Below are positions 1-5,513 of a stretch of DNA of 10,987 nucleotides, one piece after another. The DNA is from an uncultured Collinsella sp. (GTDB taxonomy: Bacteria; Actinomycetota; Coriobacteriia; Coriobacteriales; Coriobacteriaceae). Numbering within the stretch: position 1 is the first letter of the stretch; the number at the start of each line of letters is the position of its first letter. The position numbers and the translations under genes are program-made. A model generated the notes under the pieces. The model worked only from the letters and a program-made list of their open reading frames with translations, searched no databases and was not told the DNA's origin. The stretch lies in contig URWS01000020.1 of NCBI GenBank assembly GCA_900551605.1, positions 1-10,987 on the forward strand, written 5' to 3'.

Positions 1-576
1 AAGGGCAACGCCTCCGAGGAGGCCAACGAGGCCGATGAGGGCCAGGTCTTTGAGCAGGGCACCGAAGCCGGTAAGGAAGTCGCGAAGGGCACGACCATCT
101 CGTACAAGGTCTCGAGCGGCCCGGATACCACGTCCGTCCCCGACCTGACCGACATGACCGAGGCCCAAGCACGCAACGCCCTCGATATGGCAGGCTTTGG
201 CGTCGACGTGAGCTACCAGGAGAACGACTCGGTTACCGAGGGCACCGTGATCAGCTGGAACCCCAGCGGCAAGCAGAAGCCCGGCGCCACGATTACCGTC
301 GTCATTGCCAAGAAGTCCGGCAAGGCCAGCGTTCCGGGCAACCTGTACGGCAAGAGCATCTCCGCCGCCGTCACCGCGCTCAACAACGCCGGTTTCTATA
401 ACATCGGCTTCTGTGACCAGAACGGCAATCCCGTAAGCGGTAACGAGGATGCCACCGTTACGGGCGTCTCCCCCACCGGCAAGCAGTCCACCGACAGCAC
501 GATCACGCTGACGGTCGCTCTCTCCGGCTCGGGCTCGGGCACGAGCGCGGGCGACGATTCCGGCACGACTAACTAG
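1..576 (+). CDS. pknB: Ser/Thr protein kinase, C-terminal PASTA region (partial, 5' end outside window)
   Basis: The frame is open from base 1 and ends at a TAG at 574-576, giving 191 residues of a longer protein. The first ~44 residues are the end of one PASTA repeat (residues around VAKGTTISYKVSSGP). A second repeat starts at SVPDL (about residue 45) and a third at ASVPGNLYG (about 109); each ends in the typical TITVVIA or TITLTVA strand. The tail is a Ser/Gly-rich GSGSGTSAG stretch. PASTA repeats at the C terminus are the extracellular, muropeptide- or lipid II-sensing part of PknB/PrkC/StkP kinases, which regulate cell wall growth and division. The kinase domain and membrane helix would lie upstream and are not seen. 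A PASTA-bearing penicillin-binding protein is the main alternative, less likely because three or more consecutive repeats favour a kinase. A terminator follows 54 bp after the stop. Confidence 0.8.
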   Translation, partial: KGNASEEANEADEGQVFEQGTEAGKEVAKGTTISYKVSSGPDTTSVPDLTDMTEAQARNALDMAGFGVDVSYQENDSVTEGTVISWNPSGKQKPGATITVVIAKKSGKASVPGNLYGKSISAAVTALNNAGFYNIGFCDQNGNPVSGNEDATVTGVSPTGKQSTDSTITLTVALSGSGSGTSAGDDSGTTN

Positions 577-629
577 TCGACGACCCATCACCTGCAGCGG
601 CTAGGGCCGCAAACATATTCGCTCAGAAG

Positions 630-665
630 CGCCCGCTTGCTCCCCCGCAAGCGGGCGTTTTGTTT
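630..665 (+). terminator. Rho-independent terminator after the PASTA kinase
   Basis: A perfect 11-bp stem (630-640 with 647-657, CGCCCGCTTGC against its complement) closes a 6-base loop and is followed directly by TTTTGTTT. This is a textbook intrinsic terminator for the plus-strand kinase gene. Confidence 0.92.
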
Positions 666-697
666 ATCGACAGACGAAGGCTCCGCGACAACGCAAA

Positions 698-719
698 GAG
701 GCCCGCAAAAGCGGGCCTC
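698..719 (-). terminator. Hairpin, possible terminator for abiE transcripts
   Basis: A perfect 9-bp stem (698-706 with 711-719, GAGGCCCGC) closes an AAAA loop in plus orientation. Read on the minus strand, the 3' side is followed by TTTGCGT, a weak T tract. It lies about 175 bp beyond the abiEii stop and points the right way to end that operon. On the plus strand no T run follows, so it would not act as a second terminator for the kinase. Confidence 0.5.
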
Positions 720-893
720 CCCTCGACAGCTTGGCCAAGCAATTTGAACTTTTCAGTTGTTACTTGCTACATGAACCCGAACGCGGCCTCGACCGGCTAT
801 CTGCAGGCCCCGGTCTCCCAGAATATAGGCCCCATCGCCCCTGGCGCACATCCGATCGCCTCCCCGTCAGTCCCCCGTTTGGCAAAACCAAGG
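720..893. other. Gap between kinase terminators and abiEii, no recognised gene
   Basis: With the two hairpins to its left this completes a 317-bp gene-free stretch. A plus frame is open from 660 to 1049 and contains an ATG at 771 followed by a Pro/Ala-rich sequence, but it has no ribosome binding site and runs antisense into abiEii. I see no RNA-gene signature, and nothing marks the junction where the AbiE genes may have entered. Confidence 0.4.
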
Positions 894-1859
894 CTAGTAC
901 GCACCCGAGCCTGCGAAACGGCCACCGGGGAGACCCTCCAGAAGTTTAATTGCCAGGGCTCGGTCCCTGTTGTCCGCCTTTGCCAGGACTTCCTCTTCCT
1001 CGGTCAGGTTCGACAGGAACGAGAACCCGATGCGAACGGACTCGCTTAGTTCCTTCGGGCTGGGAGCGGGAACGGCAAGGGCGCCTATGTCCTCAAGGTC
1101 AAACTCCTCGTCCGATCTCTCCCTGAGCCAGCGCTCGGCATCAAACACCGACTTTTCATGACCAGGCGGCCAGGACATGGACCCGCTGTGCAACCCGTTT
1201 GAATCAACCCAGATTTTGAGGACCGAGAGTCTCCTGACGAGGTCGAGATCCAGGCTTCTAGCCAACGGCGCTTTGCCCATAATCCATGCGAGGTCGTACA
1301 TGTCGCGCGCCGTCGTAGTCCTGTTCAGCCTTGCGACCTTCTCCGCGATGTTCTCCTCAAGCCTGACCGTCTTGATCGCCGGAAGAGGAGCCGCATACTG
1401 CCTGTGAATCGGCATGGCGACCCACGTCCTCTCGACGGGCTCGAGCCACGGCGCGGGCGAGAAGTCGAGTTTTGTCGCAAGGGACGGCTCTCGGACGAAG
1501 CCGCTCTCGAACACGACGGACCACTTTCCGCGGCGCTCCCTCACGCCGTAGCGGAAAGGGCCTATGGACAGGCCGTCCACTGCGCTCGCAAAGGCCTCGG
1601 CGACCTCGTCCCTGCCCAAGTCGAAATCGGACACCGAGAAGTCGAGGTCGAGCGAGAAGCGCCCCTCGTTGCCCGCATAGAGCTTCCTGATTGCCGTTCC
1701 GCCCTTTATCGCCACGAAGTCGAGGTCTCCGTCGTCGTGAAGCCGCTGGAGCAGGAGGTCCTGCGCCACATCCACCACCGCGGCCTCTCGACCCTGGGCT
1801 CCGGCGTTTCTCGGGGTGTGCCTCGCGATGTGACCGGGCTGTATGTTTATCGTCTTCAT
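894..1859 (-). CDS. abiEii: AbiEii-type nucleotidyltransferase toxin
   Basis: This 321-residue protein belongs to the AbiEii/AbiGii (DUF1814) nucleotidyltransferase family, the toxin of the type IV AbiE toxin-antitoxin system. The nucleotidyltransferase signature is clear: KGGTAIRKLY at residues 52-61, then RFSLDLDF at 67-74 with the metal-binding Asp pair; TKLDFS follows near 129-134, and LEENIAEKVARL (167-178) plus ARDMYDL (184-190) form the conserved helical core. Family members transfer nucleotides from NTPs to target RNA (tRNA for MenT relatives) and arrest growth. I chose the ATG at 1859 because it overlaps the abiEi stop as ATGA and has GGAG upstream; a longer frame to 1916 lies inside abiEi. 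The first ~60 codons use ATA three times and AGG/AGA three times, unlike the PTS genes nearby, which hints at transfer. All key residues are intact, so it is probably active. Confidence 0.93.
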   Translation of the reverse strand: MKTINIQPGHIARHTPRNAGAQGREAAVVDVAQDLLLQRLHDDGDLDFVAIKGGTAIRKLYAGNEGRFSLDLDFSVSDFDLGRDEVAEAFASAVDGLSIGPFRYGVRERRGKWSVVFESGFVREPSLATKLDFSPAPWLEPVERTWVAMPIHRQYAAPLPAIKTVRLEENIAEKVARLNRTTTARDMYDLAWIMGKAPLARSLDLDLVRRLSVLKIWVDSNGLHSGSMSWPPGHEKSVFDAERWLRERSDEEFDLEDIGALAVPAPSPKELSESVRIGFSFLSNLTEEEEVLAKADNRDRALAIKLLEGLPGGRFAGSGAY

Positions 1860-2650
1860 AGAACCTGCTCCAGCTCCCTCGGGTCGAACGGCAGCAGCGT
1901 GTCCGACACCTTCCACCTCTCGTCGTTTCTGATGGCGCTTCCGCGGGGGCCGAACCTCACCTTCGAGCCGGTTTCGATGCCCAGGGAAACCCTCTCGGCA
2001 AGATCGGGCCTCATGCCGGAGATGAGATAGCCCGTCCTCGACCAGACGGACTGCGGCCTTCCCGCCAGCTCATCCAGCAGCGGCTCCCCTCTCATCTCGT
2101 ATGCGACGTCGAGAAGCCATTCGAGCGCCCCTTGCCACGATCTAACGGCACTCGGCTTCTGGGCCATGTGCACCACTATGGACTCAGGGCGAAGGCAGGG
2201 GACGCCCCTTGCCTCGACGGGGCCGATGGCGCTCTCGAACACCGAGGGGGATATCTCCCTCGGGACCTTTACCGAAGGGCGCCTCTCGAAGGAGACTTCG
2301 ATGCGGGCCGGCACCCTGTCTGCGAGTCCGAGCGCCCAGGCCGCCGTCTGCATCGTCAGCGCGCATTTGGAGCCAGGATGAGAGAGCATGAACGCCTTGA
2401 TGGGGAGAAGGGGGTCTGCGGTCGAGTATGGCCCCGCGCTCTCGGCGGGGGCGAACTCCCAGACCCCCCTCTGGGGGGTCTCCAGCAGCCAGCCGAGCTT
2501 CCTAAGCCTGTCGGCGATGGCGTAGCCTTGCGCGACCACGCCCGACTCCTCGGCTATGGACGTCAGCTCGGCCATTGTGACCAGCTCCGGCCTGTCGAGT
2601 TCGAGGGCTTCCACTACAGGACTCAGCCATTGCGGTATGTAACGTGCCAT
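1856..2650 (-). CDS. abiEi: AbiEi antitoxin / transcriptional regulator
   Basis: This 264-residue protein sits directly upstream of the toxin and overlaps it by 4 bp (ATGA), so the two are translationally coupled. The N-terminal ~60 residues read as a winged helix (MAELTSIAEESG, ADRLRKLGWL, then GVWEFAPAE as the wing), matching AbiEi antitoxins. Residues ~78-160 (DPLLPIKAFM, ALTMQTAAWALGL, then the RPESIVVHMAQKPS stretch) are typical of the AbiEi C-terminal domain. Known AbiEi proteins neutralise the toxin without a stable complex and repress their own promoter by binding inverted repeats. The ATG at 2650 is favoured because AAAGGTGAT precedes it at good spacing; the frame extends further upstream, but over promoter sequence. 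Length is normal for the family and no damage is visible. Confidence 0.9.
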   Translation of the reverse strand: MARYIPQWLSPVVEALELDRPELVTMAELTSIAEESGVVAQGYAIADRLRKLGWLLETPQRGVWEFAPAESAGPYSTADPLLPIKAFMLSHPGSKCALTMQTAAWALGLADRVPARIEVSFERRPSVKVPREISPSVFESAIGPVEARGVPCLRPESIVVHMAQKPSAVRSWQGALEWLLDVAYEMRGEPLLDELAGRPQSVWSRTGYLISGMRPDLAERVSLGIETGSKVRFGPRGSAIRNDERWKVSDTLLPFDPRELEQVL

Positions 2651-2661
2651 AGCTATCACCT

Positions 2662-2713
2662 TTATCACTGATACAGTAATAATCATTCTATATTTGACAC
2701 GTTTCGATTGCAA
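2662..2713 (-). promoter_or_regulatory. abiE promoter with 21-bp operator-like palindrome
   Basis: On the minus strand TTGCAA (2713-2708) and TAGAAT (2690-2685) are separated by 17 bp, a plausible housekeeping promoter (4/6 and 5/6 matches to consensus). Immediately downstream, over the expected transcription start, lies a 21-bp near-palindrome at 2662-2682: half-sites TTATCACTG and CAGTAATAA around ATA, matching at 8 of 9 positions. The ribosome binding site of abiEi follows. This is where an AbiEi repressor would be expected to bind; binding is inferred, not shown. Confidence 0.65.
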
Positions 2714-2819
2714 TGCGCATAGAACAACCGGCCCTGCATGTCCTGCATGTTTGAGCAAATCGGGAATCCGGTCGATGATTTCGCCCGCCAGGTGGACGTC
2801 GCGCCGAGGAGCCGCGCGA
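2714..2819. other. Upstream flank of abiE, no recognised gene
   Basis: Between the abiE promoter and the EIIB remnant. It contains two adjoining 8-bp palindromes (ATTGCAAT at 2707-2714, overlapping the -35 box, and ATGCGCAT at 2713-2720) and the first copy of a 22-bp repeat (2785-2806). On the minus strand the abiEi frame is open across it, with a stretch reading DVHLAGEIIDRIPDLL that I cannot assign. Confidence 0.4.
2785..2806 (+). repeat. 22-bp direct repeat, copy 1
   Basis: This 22-base stretch starts CCGCCAGGTGG and ends GTCGCGCCG. It is identical to 3669-3690, in the same orientation, 884 bp away; similarity extends weakly a few bases to the left (around ATxTCG). Both copies lie in the non-coding region between abiE and the alcohol dehydrogenase. 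Confidence 0.8.
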
Positions 2820-2942
2820 CTACTTTGCCACCTTCGACTGCTTCCCGGCCGATGAGCGGCTCGCCGTTCGCTTCGGTACCCACTGGGTTGCCACTATGCC
2901 GTGTAGCAGGCGGTTGTCGATGCGTGCTGCGATGATGCCCAT
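2820..2942 (-). pseudogene. Remnant of a mannose-family PTS EIIB (5' end only)
   Basis: Starting at an ATG at 2942 the minus strand reads M-G-I-I-A-A-R-I-D-N-R-L-L-H-G-I-V, then ATQWVP. This is the N terminus of a mannose/fructose/sorbose-family EIIB, in which the His of RLLHG is the residue phosphorylated by EIIA. After about codon 23 the similarity stops and the frame ends at a TAG at 2822-2820, so only ~40 codons remain of a ~160-residue domain. AAGGAAGGAAG precedes the ATG, so the translation start is still intact. It lies 36 bp behind the regulator remnant, as in an operon. Compare the intact EIIB half of ManX in this window (RIDTRLLHGQVATTW). The identification rests on a short but distinctive motif. 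Confidence 0.72.
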
Positions 2943-2978
2943 GTGATGTTGGCTTCCTTCCTTTGCTTGCGAGGCGCG

Positions 2979-3197
2979 TCACTCGTCCTGCTGGGCCGCG
3001 GGCCCATCGTTCAGCGTGGCCTGCCTGCGCGGGGCATGCCGGGAATTGATGTGGTCGTATGCGTAGGCGATCTCCGCGACGGGGACCTCCACGTGGTAAT
3101 GGGCGGAAATGTCAGAGAAGCTCGTGCGGAATGCGATCGAGGTAGGCTCTGTGTCTCGGGGATGTTCATGCGGCTGGTCCTCCTTTCGCCATACACC
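2979..3197 (-). pseudogene. Remnant of a LevR-type PTS regulator, C-terminal PRD end
   Basis: The minus frame is open between an in-frame TAA at 3200-3198 and its TGA at 2981-2979. From about 3143 it reads AFRTSFSDISAHYHVEVP followed by AEIAYAYDHI, resembling the end of a PRD domain in LevR/ManR-type PTS regulators (F-x-x-I-S-x-x-Y-x-V-x-V-P-x-x-E-I-A-Y-x-Y). No start and no central AAA+ domain are found, so it is a decayed 3' end. A Cys-Ser-Met-Glu stretch in another frame near 3270 may be more of the same gene after frameshifts. Lying just upstream of an EIIB remnant supports a lost PTS locus. The assignment is from memory of the family pattern and is moderately sure. Confidence 0.5.
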
Positions 3198-3462
3198 TTA
3201 CGGGCGGGGTGGTGCTCGGGACGGGTTGGCGCCAGTGTTTCGTCACGGGCGCGTGCGCTTCGGCACTCCATGCTACATCTGAGTGGCATATGGCGACTTC
3301 TCGACACTCGCGCTCGACACAGCGAGCGGAAATGGCGCTGCCTGCCGAGCGCCTCACGGGCGCATCCCGACCGCAGAAGTGAGCGCGAAGGCTCGTCGAA
3401 GTGCTGGGTGGGGGACCGGCGGTCTGGATACGCGGTTTCGTTCGGCGAAGGCGGCGAGGCGA
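3198..3462. other. Decayed region, no recognised gene
   Basis: Several long frames cross this stretch on both strands, but they are Arg/Ser/Pro-rich and lack ribosome binding sites, domains or membrane segments, as expected from random GC-rich sequence. I see no RNA gene, repeat or promoter that can be supported. Confidence 0.4.
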
Positions 3463-3825
3463 ATGGCATGGCGAACGTACGGGTTTGACGTGAACGGGTT
3501 GCCCGTGGCGGCGTGGTATCGGGAGGAGACGGTCGAGCAGGTGCTCGCGCCGCTGCTCGCCCGTCTCGCGCGCTCGCATCAGGAGAAGGGGTCGCAGGCC
3601 CATCTCGGCGACCCGGTGCGCATACGCTATTGCGACCGGGACGGCCACGTGTCGCGAACGGATATCGTCCGCCAGGTGGACGTCGCGCCGCGAAATGCAG
3701 ACTCGTCCCAATCGTCGGTAAGGGGTGCCGCGGGCGATACGATGGAATCTACGGACCGCACCGCGCCGCCGAGATTGCGACGCGAATGCAGGCGATGCGC
3801 CCGAAAAACTCCTCCGCGCATGTAG
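3463..3825 (+). pseudogene. Broken unknown ORF upstream of the alcohol dehydrogenase
   Basis: From an ATG at 3463 the plus strand encodes ~120 residues. The first ~40 look like a real protein start: a short strand with V-N-G-L-P-V-A-A-W-Y, then a helix with ETVEQVLAPLLARLARSHQE. After that the sequence becomes Arg-rich and irregular (from about APRNADSS), without any domain. From memory the start resembles the segment ahead of the P-loop in a group of uridine-kinase-like proteins, but no P-loop (GxxGxGKS/T) follows in any frame, so this is not a functional kinase. The second copy of the 22-bp repeat lies inside it. It ends 24 bp before the alcohol dehydrogenase start. It could be a real short gene of unknown function; I consider it a remnant. 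Confidence 0.35.
3669..3690 (+). repeat. 22-bp direct repeat, copy 2
   Basis: Identical to 2785-2806 and in the same orientation. In both copies the plus frame reads RQVDVAPR and the minus frame RRDVHLA, so it may be a shared coding motif from two decayed related genes, or a recombination scar. Confidence 0.8.
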
Positions 3826-3849
3826 GGCGAAACGCCAGATTGGAGCTCC

Positions 3850-5082
3850 ATGAACGATTTCTCCCTCTACTCCCCCACCCGCTTTGTCTTTGGACGAAAA
3901 GTGACCGACAAGGTTGGGGAGACGCTGTCCGTCTCCGGCTACCGCCGAGCTCTCATTGTCTACGGCAAGGGTTCCGCAGTTCGCTGCGGAACGCTCGACC
4001 GCGTGAGAGCATCGCTCGATGCCGCGGGCGTGGAGCACATCGAGCTTGGAGGGGTGCGTCCAAACCCCGAAATAGGCTTGGTACGAGAAGGCGTCGAGCT
4101 CGCACGAGAAAACGACGTCGACATCATCCTGCCCGTGGGCGGCGGCTCAGCCATGGACTGCGCGAAGGCCATCGCGCTGGGGGCGGTATACGACGGCGAC
4201 GTATGGGACTTCTTCCGCAAGCGCGCCGTTCCCGCCGACCGCATCGACGTCGCCTGCGTGGTGACCATCCCCGCATCCGGTTCCGAGGCCTCTAACTCCT
4301 GCGTTATCAGCAACGACGAGGAGCACCTCAAATGCGGCATTAACACGGACCTCAACCGCCCGGCCATCGCCTTCCTCGACCCGGAGCTGACCTTCACCCT
4401 GCCCGCCTACCAGACCGCCGCGGGAGTGACCGACATGATCGCCCATATCATGGAGCGACCCTTCTCCGGCGAGCCCGCCGTGGGCGTAACCGACAACATC
4501 GCCTGCGGGCTCGTGCGCGCTGCGATGGAGGCGGCGCCCAAGGTGATGGAGAACCCCGATGACTACGACGCCCGCGCCGAGATCATGTGGGTGGGCACGC
4601 TCGCCCACAACGGCCTCGCCGGCTGCGGCCTGGGTGTCCCCGGCCTGCGCGACGGCGATTGGACCTGCCACGGCCTTGAGCACGAGCTGTCCGCACTGGA
4701 CACCAAGATCACGCACGGCGCCGGCCTCGCCGTCATCTTCCCCGCCTGGATGCGCTACGCATGGCGAGAGCACCCCGAGCGCTTCCTGGAGTTCGGCGCC
4801 CAGGTCTTCGGCATCGAGCCCGTCGATCCGGACGCGGACGAGCTCGATGTGGAGGTAACCCTCGAGCAGGCAATCGAGTACGCGGTCGAAGAGACCATCA
4901 ACGAGCTGCAGGATTTCTTTGTCTCGCTGGAAATGCCGCGCACGCTATCGGAGCTCGGAGTTACCGAGGACGATATCGAAAAGATGATTCCGGGCCTCAA
5001 GATCAACCGCGGAGAGCTCTTCGGCAGCTTCAAGAAGCTCACGCTGGACGACGCGAGAAAGATTTACCGCAGCGCACTCTAG
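3850..5082 (+). CDS. Iron-containing alcohol dehydrogenase (butanol dehydrogenase/YqhD group)
   Basis: This 410-residue enzyme reduces aldehydes to alcohols with NAD(P)H in fermentation. The start MNDFSLYSPTRFVFG is typical of the BDH/YqhD branch of type III alcohol dehydrogenases. The nucleotide-binding GGGSAMD motif is at residues 97-103, followed by IPASGSEAS (140-148). The four metal ligands expected from YqhD-type structures are present: Asp195 and His199 in GVTDMIAHIMERPF, His274 in DWTCHGLEHEL and His289 in ITHGAGLAV. The length is slightly above the family norm of ~385-390, with an acidic insert near 324-336 (EPVDPDADELDVE). GGAG lies only 4 bases ahead of the ATG, closer than usual. 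It stands alone: decayed DNA precedes it and a tRNA on the other strand follows. The substrate is not readable from sequence; a 1-propanol, butanol or lactaldehyde role is possible. Confidence 0.92.
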   Translation: MNDFSLYSPTRFVFGRKVTDKVGETLSVSGYRRALIVYGKGSAVRCGTLDRVRASLDAAGVEHIELGGVRPNPEIGLVREGVELARENDVDIILPVGGGSAMDCAKAIALGAVYDGDVWDFFRKRAVPADRIDVACVVTIPASGSEASNSCVISNDEEHLKCGINTDLNRPAIAFLDPELTFTLPAYQTAAGVTDMIAHIMERPFSGEPAVGVTDNIACGLVRAAMEAAPKVMENPDDYDARAEIMWVGTLAHNGLAGCGLGVPGLRDGDWTCHGLEHELSALDTKITHGAGLAVIFPAWMRYAWREHPERFLEFGAQVFGIEPVDPDADELDVEVTLEQAIEYAVEETINELQDFFVSLEMPRTLSELGVTEDDIEKMIPGLKINRGELFGSFKKLTLDDARKIYRSAL

Positions 5083-5127
5083 GAAACAGATGCCAATCCC
5101 CCACGGGCGAGCAGCACGGCGGCCCCG

Positions 5128-5161
5128 CAAACCAGAAACGGCGCCGCTCCCGCGACGCCGT
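5128..5161 (-). terminator. Duplicated tRNA terminator, copy 1
   Basis: A 10-bp stem (5138-5147 with 5152-5161; one G-T pair as RNA) with loop TCCC in plus orientation. On the minus strand it is followed by TTTCTGGTTT. It is nearly identical to the hairpin directly behind tRNA-Arg (5259-5292). As it folds on both strands it might also stop plus-strand transcripts of the alcohol dehydrogenase, though there the tail CGTATTCC is T-poor. Confidence 0.6.
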
Positions 5162-5193
5162 CGTATTCCCTGGTGCCCCCGGGCGGATTCGAA
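5128..5193 (-). repeat. Partial duplication of tRNA-Arg 3' end plus terminator
   Basis: These 66 bases match 5259-5325 with only a few differences in the spacer and one indel. The copy includes the last 23 bases of the tRNA (5171-5193: T-loop TTCGAA, the 3' T-stem, the 3' acceptor strand and CCA), then the spacer and the terminator hairpin. The 5' two-thirds of the tRNA are missing; C/G-rich unrelated sequence (5194-5219) replaces them. It cannot make a tRNA. Confidence 0.85.
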
Positions 5194-5221
5194 AACTCCC
5201 CCCCGCGGGGAAATTGGTGAC

Positions 5222-5258
5222 GCGGGTGTCGACGGCCCGAATCCGCCGGCGGCCCCCA
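5222..5258 (+). repeat. Inverted copy of tRNA-Arg 3' half
   Basis: Bases 5222-5247 on the plus strand match the minus-strand tRNA sequence 5339-5314 at 24 of 26 positions; the T-loop TTCGAA has become CCCGAA. Weaker similarity continues through GGCGGCCCCCAC to 5258, corresponding to the acceptor end. Together with the intact tRNA it forms a large inverted repeat with a 66-bp spacer holding terminator copy 2. Confidence 0.8.
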
Positions 5259-5292
5259 CAAACCAGAAACGGCGCCGCTCTCGCGACGCCGT
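5259..5292 (-). terminator. Terminator of tRNA-Arg(CCU)
   Basis: It begins 10 bases beyond the tRNA 3' end. A 10-bp stem (5269-5278 with 5283-5292) encloses a tetraloop reading GAGA in the transcript, and the minus-strand tail is TTTCTGGTTT. Position and orientation fit a terminator for the single tRNA transcript. Confidence 0.75.
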
Positions 5293-5302
5293 CATAATCT
5301 TC

Positions 5303-5378
5303 TGGTGCCCCCGGGCGGATTCGAACCGTCGACACCCGCTTTAGGAGAGCGGTGCTCTATCCCCTGAGCTACGGAGGC
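5303..5378 (-). tRNA. tRNA-Arg (anticodon CCU)
   Basis: The 76-base minus-strand sequence folds as a full cloverleaf. The acceptor strands GCCTCCG and CGGGGGC pair with one G-T wobble, followed by A and an encoded CCA. The D arm contains AGCTCAGGGGATAGAGC. The anticodon arm is CCGCT, loop CTCCTAA, AGCGG, giving anticodon CCU for AGG codons. The T arm is GACGGTTCGAATCCGCC region with the TTCGAAT loop. A candidate extended -10 (TGCTACACT on the minus strand, 5397-5389) lies 10 bases upstream. tRNA genes are common integration sites, and the 3' end of this one is partly duplicated just downstream. Confidence 0.96.
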
Positions 5379-5436
5379 ATGTTGTACTAGTGTAGCAGAT
5401 TTACTGCATCGCAATACGTCGCATGACTAGACTTCG

Positions 5437-5505
5437 AAGTTGCGGTGGAATAGTTCCTGTCTGAAGCATCTAAAGCCGTATTTAGGAACTATTTCACCGC
5501 AACTT
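5437..5505. repeat. 21-bp inverted repeat with 27-base loop
   Basis: Arms 5437-5457 and 5485-5505 match at 20 of 21 positions (one G/A difference, a G-T wobble on one strand). The arm begins AAGTTGCGGTG and ends AATAGTTCC. It starts 8 bp beyond the manO stop and lies between manO and the tRNA promoter. No T run follows on either strand, so it is not a standard terminator, though it may protect or end the manO transcript. The long, near-perfect arms also fit a small palindromic intergenic repeat of REP or MITE type. Confidence 0.8.
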
Positions 5506-5513
5506 ATGAGGAG

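Noticed and set aside
720..893. Possible structured RNA (tmRNA, SRP RNA or riboswitch) behind the kinase terminator
   Set aside because: Several GC-rich short repeats are present, but no conserved core of those RNAs could be found on either strand.
2738..2935. Small plus-strand ORF beside the EIIB remnant
   Set aside because: No ribosome binding site; the strand opposite carries a recognisable EIIB start, so this is an antisense frame.
3166..4038. Minus-strand frame of 290 codons across the decayed region into the alcohol dehydrogenase
   Set aside because: Arg/His/Ser-rich without any domain, overlaps the start of a certain gene, and has no ribosome binding site.
3513..4295. Plus-strand frame of 260 codons overlapping the alcohol dehydrogenase start
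   Set aside because: Extremely Arg-rich in the part overlapping the true gene, as expected from an out-of-frame reading; no family resemblance.
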